Assembly (NCBI RefSeq): GCF_000383595.1
Contig: NZ_KB911581.1
Location: forward strand, 5,663,519-5,727,518
Direction of reading: 5' to 3'
DNA length: 64,000 nucleotides
Source: Streptomyces bottropensis ATCC 25435
GTDB taxonomy: Bacteria; Actinomycetota; Actinomycetes; Streptomycetales; Streptomycetaceae
Position numbers and translations under genes: made by a program. Numbering within the stretch: position 1 is the first letter of the stretch; each line of letters begins with the position of its first letter. Of the stretch, positions 26,317 through 35,869 are shown in pieces. Under the pieces are notes generated by a model, which searched no databases, had not been told where the DNA came from, and worked only from the letters and a program-made list of their open reading frames with translations.

Positions 26317-27863
26317 GTTACCGGTAGTTCGTTAAATCCGGCCGGTGGTGGGGATTGACGACGGGTCGGGTTGGTCGTAGGCCGGTGGTAGGAGTCAACT
26401 GCCTTGGTGGGGGCTGAAGATGACTGCTCGCCGTCCGTGTCCGCCCGCGCCGGGACCGTTGGAGGAGTACGCGGCCCGGTTCGACGACCTCTTCTTCAGC
26501 CTGGCCCAGCGGCGGGGTTTTCGTGAGTATCTGACCGGGCTGCTGGCGCCGCGGGAGCGGAACAAGACGATCACCTGCCTGGCCGGGGCGGAGCCGGTGG
26601 CCGGTGCGGGGAAGCCGGGGGTGCAGCGGCTGCAGTTCTTCCTGTCCGAGTCGCCCTGGGAGGCCGAGCAGATCAACGACCGGCGGCTTGAACTGCTGCG
26701 CGAGGAGCCGGCGACCGCTCCGCACGACGGCGGGGTCATCGTGATCGACGACTCCGGGGACCGCAAGGACGGCACCGCGACCGCGCACGTGGGCCGGCAG
26801 TGGCTGGGCCGGTACGGCAAGACCGACAACGGCATCGTCACGGTGACCACGGCGTGGACCGACGGCCGCGTCTACTACCCGCTGCACACGCACCCCTACA
26901 CCCCCGCCCACCACTTCCCCCTCGGCCGGGCCGATCCCGCCTTCCGCACGAAACCGCAACTGTCCGCTGCCCTCGCGACCCGCGGGAAGGAGGCGGGCTT
27001 CGCCTGCCGGGCCGTGGTCGCCGACTGCGCCTACTCCGTCAGCGACACCTGGTGTCTGGCACTGCGCGAGGCCGGCCTGGCCTACGTGGTCGCGCTCAAG
27101 CCGCACCGCGGCACCTCGGCCCCGGCCGACCAGCCGCACCCCCCACCGAAGCGGCCCATACCCTGACCTGGCGCGATGCCAAACGTCCCGGCGACTGGAC
27201 GCCCGTGGAGCGTCACTTCCGCGATGGGCACACCGAGACCTGGTGGGCCGCCGATGCCCGACTGGGCGGCTACGGTCTCGACTCGCCCTGCCGTCTGGTC
27301 GTGGCCACCACCGACCCAGCCCGGCTGCCGGAGATGGCCGCCTGGTACCTGGCCACCAACCTGCCCCACCCCGACGCACCCCACGCCGCCACTGGCCCGC
27401 ACCCGCCGGCCGACCTCGCCGAGATCGTCCGCCTCTACGGCCTCCGGCCCTGGATCGAGCAGAGCTACAAACAGATCAAGGACGAACTCGGCTGGGCCGA
27501 CTTCCAGGTCCGCTCCGACCGCGCCATCCGCCGCCACCAGACCCTGGTCAACTGCGCCTTCTCCTTCTGCTGGGACCAGTGGTTCGCCCTAACCGGACCC
27601 CTGGATGCCACAGCGCCGGACCCCTGCCCCGACGAGGGGCCAGAGAAGGGGGACCGGTCCCGTCCCACCAGCACCAACAGCCCTGCTGGCCCAAGGCATT
27701 ACGTTCTGTCCGCGCCTGGCTCACCCCTGCCACCACCCTGAACCGATGGTGGCGATCCTGGACGGACAGAGACCCAACCCCCGACCTCCAGGCCCTGATC
27801 GACGCGGTCACCACCGGACACGGCATTGACCTCTACCTCCGGATTTAGCGAACTACCGGTAAC
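26317..27863 (+). mobile_element. IS701-family element (degraded transposase)
   Basis: 1547 bp with nearly perfect 25-base inverted repeats: GTTACCGGTAGTTCG at 26317 and its complement ending at 27863, one mismatch. The transposase inside is frameshifted. I do not see a clear target duplication. Confidence 0.9.
26420..27848 (+). pseudogene. IS701 transposase, at least two frameshifts
   Basis: Frame 1 (26420-27166) carries the N-terminal half with VIVIDDSGDRKDGTATAHVG and VVADCAYSVSDTW, which hold the first two acidic catalytic residues. After a shift near 27150 the second frame continues HTLTWRDAKRPGDW to LYGLRPWIEQSYKQIKDELG, the region of the catalytic Glu. A further shift near 27690 leads to the C-terminus ending GHGIDLYLRI. 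The element is probably inactive unless these are sequencing errors. Confidence 0.85.
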
Positions 27864-27877
27864 GATCAACGGCGGCC

Positions 27878-28330
27878 TCACCTGCCCGGAGCCCACCGGA
27901 ACCAGTAGGCGACTCCCTCGGCCCGGTAGCGAGCGCGGGCGTCGAACCGCAACTCGCCTATAAACCGCCGCGCATCGTCCGGCGCCTCACGGTGCGGTGC
28001 GAGCAGCAAGTCCAGTTCGTCGTAGCGGGGGTTGACTCCACCCTGACCGGGCTGTGTGCCCAATGCGTCGGTTCCTGCTTCGTTTCGCGCGTACCACTTG
28101 GCGAAGATCGCCCATTGCTCCCGCTCCAGTGCGAGAACGGCCTCATCCGCAGGCCACACTCGGTACTCGTCACCCGCATCGGAGGGGGCAAAGTCGTGAT
28201 TGAGAAAGTAGTGCGGGACCCCGCCTACGTCGGCGATCCCCTCCCGAGGGCCGTCATACCATGCCAATTCGACATGGACGCGCTCGAATCCGTCCGCTAC
28301 CAGCTGCTGTTCATCCCAGATCTCAGCCAC
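27878..28330 (-). CDS. Conserved-looking hypothetical protein
   Basis: 150 residues from a GTG start (28330). Acidic and Trp-rich (VHVELAWYDGPREGIADV, PHYFLNHDF, VAYWFRWAPG). It has no signal peptide or membrane segment. I do not recognise the family; the composition suggests a small cytosolic protein. It begins 15 bases from the IS701 end and has no operon partner. Confidence 0.55.
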   Translation of the reverse strand: MAEIWDEQQLVADGFERVHVELAWYDGPREGIADVGGVPHYFLNHDFAPSDAGDEYRVWPADEAVLALEREQWAIFAKWYARNEAGTDALGTQPGQGGVNPRYDELDLLLAPHREAPDDARRFIGELRFDARARYRAEGVAYWFRWAPGR

Positions 28331-28414
28331 GCACGCAGGCTACTGGCAAGTGGCCTCCGCACACATGATCACGATCTACGGCTGTACTGCTACTGCAGTC
28401 GCAGTTCGCTCCGT

Positions 28415-28560
28415 GTCGTGTGGTCAGGGCGAGCACCCGGACTTCGGGGTGGGCGGCGCGGATGGCAGCGGTCGCCGTGGTGCCGTCCGTGCCGGGCATC
28501 TGCAGGTCCATCAGCACCACGTCGGGTGCCAGTGAGGCGGTCTGGCGCACTTGCTTCGGG
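28415..28560 (-). pseudogene. Response-regulator receiver domain fragment
   Basis: The minus frame reads LAPDVVLMDLQMPGTDG then IRAAHPEVRVLALTT, the phospho-acceptor Asp and the following helix/strand of a NarL/LuxR-type receiver. There is no N-terminus and no output domain. It is joined directly to the dehydrogenase fragment upstream, so this is a deletion junction. Confidence 0.7.
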
Positions 28561-28564
28561 CCCG

Positions 28565-28717
28565 GTCTCGCATACGACGACGTGGAGCCCGGCGCGCGCA
28601 GACCTCCGCGATGTCGCTGCCCATGAGTCCGGCTCCGACGACGCCCACGCAACGGATGTCCCCAGGAGTACTGCGCTTGGGGGTGGCGGGCGAACGGGAC
28701 GGCGCTGACTCGGTCAC
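28565..28717 (-). pseudogene. 3-hydroxyacyl-CoA dehydrogenase N-terminal fragment
   Basis: ATG 28717 begins a frame with VGVVGAGLMGSDIAEVCAR, the NAD-binding start of 3-hydroxybutyryl-CoA dehydrogenases (FadB2/Hbd type). A one-base shift leads to GLHVVVCETGPEA before homology ends. It lies 70 bases downstream of the glutaryl-CoA dehydrogenase gene on the same strand, where the enzyme for the later step from 3-hydroxybutyryl-CoA would fit. This is evidence that the catabolic operon lost its distal end. Confidence 0.75.
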
Positions 28718-28786
28718 GGACGGGAAGGGGTTCGGTTCCAGACGCAGGAAGGCCGCTCGCCGTGTCCGGAACCGGGCACGGGCCGG

Positions 28787-29965
28787 TCAGCGGTAGGCCG
28801 CCTGGCCGGTCAGGGCCTGTCCGATGACCAGGGTGTGGATCTCGCTGGTGCCCTCGTAGGTGAGCACCGATTCCAGGTTGTTGGCATGGCGCAGGGGCGA
28901 GTACTCCAGGGAAATGCCGTTGGCGCCCAGGACGGTACGGCATTCGCGGGCGATGGCGAGGGCTTCGCGGACGTTGTTGAGTTTGCCGACGCTGATCTGC
29001 TCAGGGCGGATGCGGCCCTGGTCCTTCAGGCGCCCCAAGTGCAGGGCGAGCAGTGCGGCGCCGCCCAGGGAGACGCTCATGTCGGCGAGCTTCTTCTGGG
29101 TGAGCTGGAAGCCGCTGATGGGCCTGTGGAACTGCACGCGCGCGTCGGCGTAGTCGAGCGCCGTCTGGAGGGAGTCACGGGCGGCACCCACAGCCCCGAA
29201 GAGGATGCCAAAGCGAGCCTCGTTCAAGCAGGACAGTGGTCCGCGCAGGCCCTCAGCGAGCGGCAGCCTGGCCGACTCGGGCAACCGTACGTTGTCGAAA
29301 TACAGCTCCGAGGTGACCGACGCGCGCAGCGACATCTTGTGCTTGATGTTCTGGGTGGTGAAACCGGGCGTTCCGCGCGGCACGAGGAAGCCGCGGATGC
29401 CGTCCTCGGTCTGCGCCCAGACCGTGGCCACGTCCGCAATGCCGCCGTTGGTGATCCACATCTTCGAGCCGTTGAGGACCCAGTCGTCGCCGTCGCGGAC
29501 GGCCTTGGTCCGCATGTCCGAGGGGTTGCTGCCGAAGTCGGGTTCGGTCAGTCCGAAGCAGCCGATCGCCTCACCGGCGGCGAGCCGGGGCAGCCATTCC
29601 TGCTTCTGCTCCTCCGAGCCCCACTTCCAGATGGAGAACATCGACAGCGAGCCCTGGACGGAGACGAAGCTGCGAAAGCCGGAGTCGGCCGCCTCCAGCT
29701 CCAGGCAGGCCAGACCGTACGAGACGGCGCTGGTGCCGGCGCAGCCATACCCTTCGAGGTGCATGCCGAGCACGCCCAACTTGCCTAGCTCTGGGGTGAG
29801 TTCGCGGGCGAAGTGGGCGTTCTCGAACCACTCCCCGATGTGCGGGCGCACCCGGTCGGCGAGGAACTTGGCGACGGTCGCCTGGATCTCACGCTCTTCG
29901 TCCGTGAGGACGGCGGAGAGGTCGATTAGGTCGAGGGGGTCCTTCATCGGCTTGGCGCCGCTCAT
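28787..29965 (-). CDS. Glutaryl-CoA dehydrogenase-like acyl-CoA dehydrogenase
   Basis: 392 residues. The flavoenzyme would oxidatively decarboxylate glutaryl-CoA to crotonyl-CoA. Domain order is normal for acyl-CoA dehydrogenases: FGLTEPDFGSNPSDM, WITNGGIADV, and the catalytic Glu in TYEGTSEIH. The sequence resembles the glutaryl-CoA dehydrogenase branch (KDPLDLIDLSAVLTDEER start, YGLACLELEAADSG, LNNVREAL). ATG 29965 has AGGAG upstream; the frame extends further in the CoA-transferase region by chance. It is the third gene after the aldehyde dehydrogenase and CoA-transferase. Specificity is inferred from sequence feel and context. Confidence 0.85.
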   Translation of the reverse strand: MSGAKPMKDPLDLIDLSAVLTDEEREIQATVAKFLADRVRPHIGEWFENAHFARELTPELGKLGVLGMHLEGYGCAGTSAVSYGLACLELEAADSGFRSFVSVQGSLSMFSIWKWGSEEQKQEWLPRLAAGEAIGCFGLTEPDFGSNPSDMRTKAVRDGDDWVLNGSKMWITNGGIADVATVWAQTEDGIRGFLVPRGTPGFTTQNIKHKMSLRASVTSELYFDNVRLPESARLPLAEGLRGPLSCLNEARFGILFGAVGAARDSLQTALDYADARVQFHRPISGFQLTQKKLADMSVSLGGAALLALHLGRLKDQGRIRPEQISVGKLNNVREALAIARECRTVLGANGISLEYSPLRHANNLESVLTYEGTSEIHTLVIGQALTGQAAYR

Positions 29966-30018
29966 CGTGTGCTCCTGGGGGGCGGTGGTGGTCGGTCGGG
30001 GATGACGGGGAGGCCGGG

Positions 30019-31173
30019 TCATGACTCCAGCCAGGCGGTGATGTCCTCGGTGTGCTCGCCGAGCCGGGGCGGGCGGCGTTCGTAGCGGGGCGGGGTGTTG
30101 GATAGACCAATCGGGTTGGCCACCAGGTCGATCGGCCCGCCGTCCGGTCCGGTCACGGTGGCGCGCGGGCCGAGCCCCAGGCGTTCGGCCAGGTCGAACG
30201 CCTGGGCTAGGTCGTTCACGGGGCCGCAGGGCACACCCAGCGGGCTGAGGCGGTCGAACCAGTCGGTCGCGGTCCGCGCCAACAGCGACTGCCCCAGTGC
30301 CCGGGCGAGTTCGTCCACGTGTGCCACCCGGTCGGTGTTGGTGGCGAAGCGGGGATCGTCGGCCAGGGCCGGTGTCTGAAGCCCCTGGCACAGCGCGCGG
30401 AACTGCCGGTCGTTGCCGACGGCCACGACCATCGGCCGGTCCTTGGTCGGGAAGACCTCGTACGGCGCGATCGAGGGATGGCGGTTGCCCAGGATGCCCG
30501 GCACCTGACCGGCCAGGATGTAGCCACCGGACTGGTTGACCAGGCTGGACAGCAGGCAAGACAGGAGATCGACCTCGACGTGCTGTCCTTCCCCGGTGGC
30601 CTCGCGGTGGCGTAGGGCCGCCAGGACGCCGATCGTCGCGTGCAGTCCGGTGAGGACGTCCACGAGAGCCACGCCCGTCTTCACCGGCTGCCCGGGGGCC
30701 GGCCCGGTGACGCTCATCAGGCCGCCGACCGCCTGGATCAGCAGGTCGTATCCGGGCAGGGCGGCCCCCGCGCCGGTGCCGAAGCCGGTGACCGAGCAGT
30801 ACACGAGGCCGGGGTTGAGTTCGCGGGCCCGGTCGTGGCCGAGCCCGTACTTGTCCATGGTCCCGGGCCGGAAGTTCTCGAACAGGACGTCGGCACGGCG
30901 TATCAACTCGGTCGCCCTGCGCAGGTCCCGCTCGTCGCGCAGGTCGAGCGCGAGGGAGCGCTTGTTGCGGTTCACCGACAGGTAGTACGTGGCTTCGCCC
31001 TGGGCGTGGGGCGGACCCCAGCCCCGCGTGTCGTCCCCGGTGACCGGATGTTCGACCTTGATCACATCGGCGCCGAGGTCGGCCAGGAGCATCGTGGCAT
31101 ACGGGGCGGCCAGGACCCGCCCGAAGTCGGCGATCAGCACACCGGACAGAGGCCCGCCGCTTGCCGCGGTCAC
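30019..31173 (-). CDS. CaiB/BaiF-family CoA-transferase (class III)
   Basis: 384 residues. It moves CoA between carboxylic acids through an aspartyl-CoA intermediate; the Asp is in LPGYDLLIQAVGG. Other marks are DFGRVLAAPYATMLLADLGADVIKVE split over the first 45 residues, NRNKRSLALDL and FRPGTMDKYGLG. The GTG start overlaps the aldehyde dehydrogenase stop (GTGA), so the two are coupled. Next to glutaryl-CoA dehydrogenase the likely reaction is succinyl-CoA:glutarate CoA transfer (SUGCT type). Confidence 0.88.
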   Translation of the reverse strand: MTAASGGPLSGVLIADFGRVLAAPYATMLLADLGADVIKVEHPVTGDDTRGWGPPHAQGEATYYLSVNRNKRSLALDLRDERDLRRATELIRRADVLFENFRPGTMDKYGLGHDRARELNPGLVYCSVTGFGTGAGAALPGYDLLIQAVGGLMSVTGPAPGQPVKTGVALVDVLTGLHATIGVLAALRHREATGEGQHVEVDLLSCLLSSLVNQSGGYILAGQVPGILGNRHPSIAPYEVFPTKDRPMVVAVGNDRQFRALCQGLQTPALADDPRFATNTDRVAHVDELARALGQSLLARTATDWFDRLSPLGVPCGPVNDLAQAFDLAERLGLGPRATVTGPDGGPIDLVANPIGLSNTPPRYERRPPRLGEHTEDITAWLES

Positions 31174-32678
31174 TGTTCCTTCCGCTCCGACGGGCGTACG
31201 TACACCGTCTTGGTCCGGGTGAAGAACTCGCGTGCCGCGCGCCCTTGTTCCTTGGGGCCGTACGCGCTCTGCTTCGCTCCGCCGAAGGGGACGTGTGGAT
31301 CGGCCCCCGATGTCTCGGAGTTGATGTGGAGTACGCCGACGTCCACCTGTTCCGTGGCGTCGGCCACGGCCCGGAGGTCGTCGGTGAAGACGGCCGCGGA
31401 CAACCCGAAGTCACTGTCGTTGGCTAGGGAGAATGCCTCTTGGATGTCGCGAGCCCGGCGCACGGAGAGCACGGGGCCGAACAGTTCCTCCCGCCACAAC
31501 GGGTCCTCTCCCGCCAGTTCGACCACGGTGGGCTGCAGGAAGGCCCCCGCCATACGGTCGTCGTCGTACGGTCGGCCGCCGGTCAGGAGGTCGACTCCCG
31601 CGCGGGTGGTCCCGGCGTCCAGGGCCCGCTGAATCTCGTCCCGGGACTTGAGCGAGACCACGGGCCCCATGTCCGTACCCGCCTCCAGCGGATCGCCGAC
31701 GCGCAGAGCTGAGGCGCGCTTGGTGATCAGGGCCAGGAACTCCTCGGCAACCGGCTCCTCCACGACGAGCCGGGAGGTGGCGGTGCACTTCTGGCCGGTG
31801 GAATGGAAGGCTCCGGCGAGTACTTCACCCGCCGCCAGTTCCAGGGCGGCGTCGGCCAGGACGATGGCCGCGTTCTTGCCGCCCATCTCCGTCTGGACGG
31901 GGCGGGCCAGTCGGCCGCAGGCCGCGATCAAACTCCGGCCGACGGAGGTCGACCCGGTGAACGTCACCGCGTCCACCCCCGGGTGCTCGACGAGCCGGCC
32001 GCCCAGGGCGCCGTCGCCGATCAGCAGCGACAGCACTCCCTCGGGAAGTCCCGCCTGTACCAGGGCTTCGGCCAGCCGTACCGCCAGCAGCGGCACCAGG
32101 CCGGCAGGCTTCCACACCACGACGTTGCCGTAGCTCAGGGCGGGGGCGATCTTCCAGGCCGGGATCGCGACGGGGAAGTTGAAGGGGGTGACGACGGCGA
32201 TGACACCCACCGGGCGGTGGATCACGTAAATCTGCTCGGCCGACCGGGGCGAGGCGAACACCTCGCCGGCCGGGCGCGACGCCTCGCTCACGTAGTAGCG
32301 CAGGATCTCCGCGGCGCGCCGCACCTCACCGATGCCCTCGGCCCGGGTCTTGCCCTCCTCCCACGACAGTTCCTCGCCCCACGCCTCGGCGTGCGCGTCG
32401 AGGATGTCGGCCGCCCGGTCCAAGACCCGGGCGCGCACGTGGTGGGGGGTCGCCGCCCAGCGGGGGAAGGCGTCCTGTGCGGCATCGACCGCCTGGTCGA
32501 GGCCGCGGTCCTGGGCGAGTCGTCCGGCTGCCACCATCTCGTGGAGACGCGCCGGGTTGACGTCGACCAGTTCGTCGCCGTCGCCGGTTCGCCACTCCCC
32601 CGCGATCAGGTGGCGCAGGGACCGCGCGGACCGGGACAGCCCGCCCGTCGTCGCGCTGCTGCCCGCATTCTGTGGCAT
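31170..32678 (-). CDS. Aldehyde dehydrogenase (candidate glutarate-semialdehyde dehydrogenase)
   Basis: 502 residues of the NAD(P)-dependent ALDH superfamily. It has VTPFNFPVAIPAWKIAPAL, the catalytic Glu in QTEMGGKNAA and Cys298 in STGQKCTATSR. It is the first gene of a leftward operon with the CoA-transferase and acyl-CoA dehydrogenase. In that setting oxidation of glutarate semialdehyde to glutarate is the simplest role. Vanillin or ketoglutarate-semialdehyde dehydrogenases have similar sequences, so the substrate is not settled. Confidence 0.88.
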   Translation of the reverse strand: MPQNAGSSATTGGLSRSARSLRHLIAGEWRTGDGDELVDVNPARLHEMVAAGRLAQDRGLDQAVDAAQDAFPRWAATPHHVRARVLDRAADILDAHAEAWGEELSWEEGKTRAEGIGEVRRAAEILRYYVSEASRPAGEVFASPRSAEQIYVIHRPVGVIAVVTPFNFPVAIPAWKIAPALSYGNVVVWKPAGLVPLLAVRLAEALVQAGLPEGVLSLLIGDGALGGRLVEHPGVDAVTFTGSTSVGRSLIAACGRLARPVQTEMGGKNAAIVLADAALELAAGEVLAGAFHSTGQKCTATSRLVVEEPVAEEFLALITKRASALRVGDPLEAGTDMGPVVSLKSRDEIQRALDAGTTRAGVDLLTGGRPYDDDRMAGAFLQPTVVELAGEDPLWREELFGPVLSVRRARDIQEAFSLANDSDFGLSAAVFTDDLRAVADATEQVDVGVLHINSETSGADPHVPFGGAKQSAYGPKEQGRAAREFFTRTKTVYVRPSERKEQ

Positions 32679-32884
32679 CGGCCTTCCCTTCTCCTACGTC
32701 CGTATCCGCCGCGTGGGCGGCTCGGGCCTGTGCGGTCGTCATTCTGGGGACCGGACGGCGGCACCGCACTCGACGAGATGTCCTGTGCCCTGCACCCAGA
32801 GCACTCCGTTCCGTCCATGGCTGTGCAACTGCGGCGGTGATTGGCTCGGCGTTCCCCATCCCTGCACATCCCGGAGGACGATTC
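32679..32884. promoter_or_regulatory. Divergent promoter region, aldehyde dehydrogenase / aminotransferase
   Basis: 206 bases between two divergent starts of the catabolic genes. Promoters for both must lie here, but I cannot pick hexamers with confidence. Confidence 0.5.
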
Positions 32885-34261
32885 ATGTCCGGTGTTTCCC
32901 AGCCGGCCGGCGGTCCCGATCTACCGCAGGTGCGACGCGTCGTGAGCGAGATCCCCGGCCCGCGTTCCCGTGAGCTGCTGGCCCGTCAGCGCGCCCTGGT
33001 GCCGGCCGGGGTCGGCGCGACCCTTCCCGTCTTCGTCGAAGCGGCCGGAGGCGGCGTGATCGTCGACGTGGACGGCAACTCATTCATCGACTTCGGCAGC
33101 GGCATCGCGGTGACCACGGTCGGCAACTCCGCCCCGGCGGTGGCGGAGCGGGCGGCCGCGCAGCTGCGCCGGTTCACGCACACCTGCTTTCTGGTCAACC
33201 CGTACGAGTCGTATCTGGACGTGTGCGAGAAGCTGAACGAGCTGGCGCCCATCCCCGGTGAGAAGCGCACGATCCTGGTGAACTCCGGCGCCGAGGCCGT
33301 GGAGAACGCCGTCAAGATCGCCCGCGCCGCCACCGGCCGCCCCGGCATCGTCGTCTTCGACCATGCCTTCCACGGGCGCACGCTGCTCACCATGAGCCTG
33401 ACCGCCAAGAACAAGCCCTACAAGCAGGGCTTCGGACCGTTCGCCCCCGAGGTCCACCGCGCGCCGATGGCGTACCCGTACCGCTGGCCCACCGGTCCCG
33501 TCCGGTGTGCCGAGGAGGCGGCGGATGCGCTCGCGGATCTGCTCGACCGTCAGGTGGGTGCGGAGAACGTGGCCGCCGTCCTGGTCGAGCCCATCCAGGG
33601 CGAAGGTGGCTTCGTCGTCCCGGCTCCCGGATTCTTGAGCAGCGTCGCCAATATCTGCCGGACTCGGGGCATCCTGCTGATCGCGGACGAGATCCAGGCC
33701 GGCATCGCCCGCACCGGCCGGATGTTCGCCTGCGAGCACGAGGGCATCCAGCCGGATCTGATCACGACCGCCAAGGGACTCGCCGGTGGACTGCCGCTGG
33801 GTGCGGTGACCGGCCGCGCCGAGCTGATGGACGTGGTTCCGGCGGGCGGTCTGGGCGGGACCTTCAGCGGCAACCCGGTGGCCTGTGAGGCGGCGCTCGG
33901 TGTCTTCGAGGAGATCGAGGCGCATGACCTCCTGGCACGGGCTCGGGAGATCGGCGACACCATGCTGCAACACCTGGGCGAGCTCGCCGACGCGTACCCG
34001 GCGATCGGTGACGTCCGGGGCCGGGGTGCCATGATCGCGATCGAGCTGGTGGAGCCGGAACGTGACAGGGTGCCCGCTCCCGACCTCGCCGCCCGTGTGG
34101 CCAGGCGCTGCCACGCGGACGGGCTGCTGGTCCTGACGGCGGGCAGCTACGGCAATGTGCTGCGGTTTTTGCCGCCCCTATCGATCTCGGACGCCTTGCT
34201 GGAAGAGGGGTTGACCGTCCTGGGAGAGGCCATCGCCAAGGAGCTGGCCTCGACCGCGTGA
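32885..34261 (+). CDS. gabT: 4-aminobutyrate/5-aminovalerate aminotransferase (GabT-like)
   Basis: 458 residues, class III PLP aminotransferase. Lys297 in TTAKGLAGGLPLG is the Schiff-base lysine. TILVNSGAEAVENAVKIAR, VEPIQGEGGFVVP and GILLIADEIQAGIARTG are characteristic. It transfers the amino group of an omega-amino acid to 2-oxoglutarate. GGAGG precedes ATG 32885. Beside glutarate-type genes the substrate may be 5-aminovalerate (the DavT reaction) as well as GABA. It converges with pucR with only seven bases between. Confidence 0.9.
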   Translation: MSGVSQPAGGPDLPQVRRVVSEIPGPRSRELLARQRALVPAGVGATLPVFVEAAGGGVIVDVDGNSFIDFGSGIAVTTVGNSAPAVAERAAAQLRRFTHTCFLVNPYESYLDVCEKLNELAPIPGEKRTILVNSGAEAVENAVKIARAATGRPGIVVFDHAFHGRTLLTMSLTAKNKPYKQGFGPFAPEVHRAPMAYPYRWPTGPVRCAEEAADALADLLDRQVGAENVAAVLVEPIQGEGGFVVPAPGFLSSVANICRTRGILLIADEIQAGIARTGRMFACEHEGIQPDLITTAKGLAGGLPLGAVTGRAELMDVVPAGGLGGTFSGNPVACEAALGVFEEIEAHDLLARAREIGDTMLQHLGELADAYPAIGDVRGRGAMIAIELVEPERDRVPAPDLAARVARRCHADGLLVLTAGSYGNVLRFLPPLSISDALLEEGLTVLGEAIAKELASTA

Positions 34262-34268
34262 TCCTCGG

Positions 34269-35828
34269 TCAACCGGTGCGGTCGCTGCCGCCGGGCTCCT
34301 GCCAGGCGGACAACGCCAACAGGAGTTCGGCGCGCACGTGCGCCGAGTCGAGGTCCGCGCCGAGCAGGCCGCGCACACGCTCGATGCGGCTGCGCATGGT
34401 GTGCCGGTGCACACCGAGAGCCGCCGAGGCGGCCTCCCACTGGCCGTTGTGCTCCAGGAAGGCGCGCAGTGAGTGGATCAGGTCGGTGCCGTGTGCGGTG
34501 TCGTGCGCGGCGAGCGGAGCCAGCTGGGTCTCGGCCAGCGTCGCGAGGACATTCCTGGTCTCGGGGGTAGCGGTGAGCATGCGGCCGGCCAGGGACTCGA
34601 ACGGCACCACGGCCGGGCTGCCTCGGGCCTGGGCCACCGAAGCGGCGTTCAGCGCCTCGATCAGGGCCGCGGGCCCGTCGGTCAGATCGTGGACGGCGCT
34701 CAGGCCGGCCCACAGGGGCGACCGCAGCCGCGCACGCGTGCCGTCCATTGCCGTGTGTGCCGTGGCCGCGTGACCGGCAGGCAACAACACCGCCGCGTAG
34801 CCGGCGTGCACACGGCCGAACAGGGGCAGACCGCGCTCGGCCAGCTCCTCCCCCACGATCTGCAGGGACTGGCGTGGGCTGCCGCCGCGCAGGGCGAGGA
34901 CACGGATGCCGTCACGGACGGGAAAGCCCGCCTCGGTCAGATGGTCGCGAGCGAGGGGTGCGGCGACGGTGCCGTCCAGCAGCAACCGCAGGAACAGACC
35001 GTTGACGCGGTTCTGCTCGTCGCGCAGCGACAGAGGCTTCTCCGCCTCCAGTGCGACCAACGATGCCGCGTGCCCGAGCAGGAGGTGGTCGACCGGAGTG
35101 AGAGCCCGCTCGGCCGCCACGACCAGGCGGCCGTGGACACGCGGTCCCACACGGACCTGCTGCACGGCCGTCACACCGTCCTCGCTACTGCTCACCGCTG
35201 CCGTCGTCTGCCCCGCGGTGCCGAGACCTGCGAGCACGGCGGCCTCGGGTGCTGCGACGCCGGGGGGATGGACCGCGCGCACCTTGCTCTCGTGGTCCAG
35301 GAAGACGACGGATGTGCGGGTGGAGACGGCCAGTTCGCGCACCACTGCCTGGGCCCCGCCGCGAAGCGCGGCCCGGGTCATCCGCGGCTGGATGCGTGAC
35401 GCCCGGACGACACCCTCGTACTGCTGGTGAGCCAGGCGTTCCATGACCACCTTGGTGACGGCCACGAACGGCGTGGGCAGCGGGACCTCCAGCAACGGCA
35501 GCCCGGCCTCCTCGGCTGCGCCGACGAGTGCCTCGGGCACCTGCTCGTGCGACAGACCGACCCCGAAGCCCAGAGCGGCCACCCCGGCTTTCGTGAGCCG
35601 GGTGACGTAGTCCGCGCAGGCTTCCGTGTCCGCCGCCAGGTGGAGCCCGGTGGTGAGCACCAGCTCACCACCGGTCAACCACGGTGCCGGGTCGACGAGT
35701 TCGATGCTGTGCGCCCAGACCACGTCCCGGTCCAGGCTGTCGCGTCCCGCCAGCACCCGCAGCCGCAAGTCCTGGCGCCGCGTCAGCCAGGCAAGCGGTA
35801 CGCCCACGTACCTCACCGTCCATGACAT
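34269..35828 (-). CDS. PucR-family transcriptional regulator
   Basis: 519 residues with the PucR layout: N-terminal sensory domain (DSLDRDVVWAHSIELVDP), a GGDEF-like middle part, and a C-terminal HTH_30 (FLEHNGQWEAASAALGVHRH, then TMRSRIERVRGLL). Such proteins often activate catabolism of purines, polyamines or GABA. The start may be ATG 35828 (no clear ribosome site) or the GTG at 35807, which follows GGTGAGG very closely. It is the likely regulator of the neighbouring aminotransferase/dehydrogenase genes. Confidence 0.85.
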   Translation of the reverse strand: MSWTVRYVGVPLAWLTRRQDLRLRVLAGRDSLDRDVVWAHSIELVDPAPWLTGGELVLTTGLHLAADTEACADYVTRLTKAGVAALGFGVGLSHEQVPEALVGAAEEAGLPLLEVPLPTPFVAVTKVVMERLAHQQYEGVVRASRIQPRMTRAALRGGAQAVVRELAVSTRTSVVFLDHESKVRAVHPPGVAAPEAAVLAGLGTAGQTTAAVSSSEDGVTAVQQVRVGPRVHGRLVVAAERALTPVDHLLLGHAASLVALEAEKPLSLRDEQNRVNGLFLRLLLDGTVAAPLARDHLTEAGFPVRDGIRVLALRGGSPRQSLQIVGEELAERGLPLFGRVHAGYAAVLLPAGHAATAHTAMDGTRARLRSPLWAGLSAVHDLTDGPAALIEALNAASVAQARGSPAVVPFESLAGRMLTATPETRNVLATLAETQLAPLAAHDTAHGTDLIHSLRAFLEHNGQWEAASAALGVHRHTMRSRIERVRGLLGADLDSAHVRAELLLALSAWQEPGGSDRTG

Positions 35829-35869
35829 TCAGTAATAGAGGTAAAAAAAGATTGCCTGATTCGGCCGGG

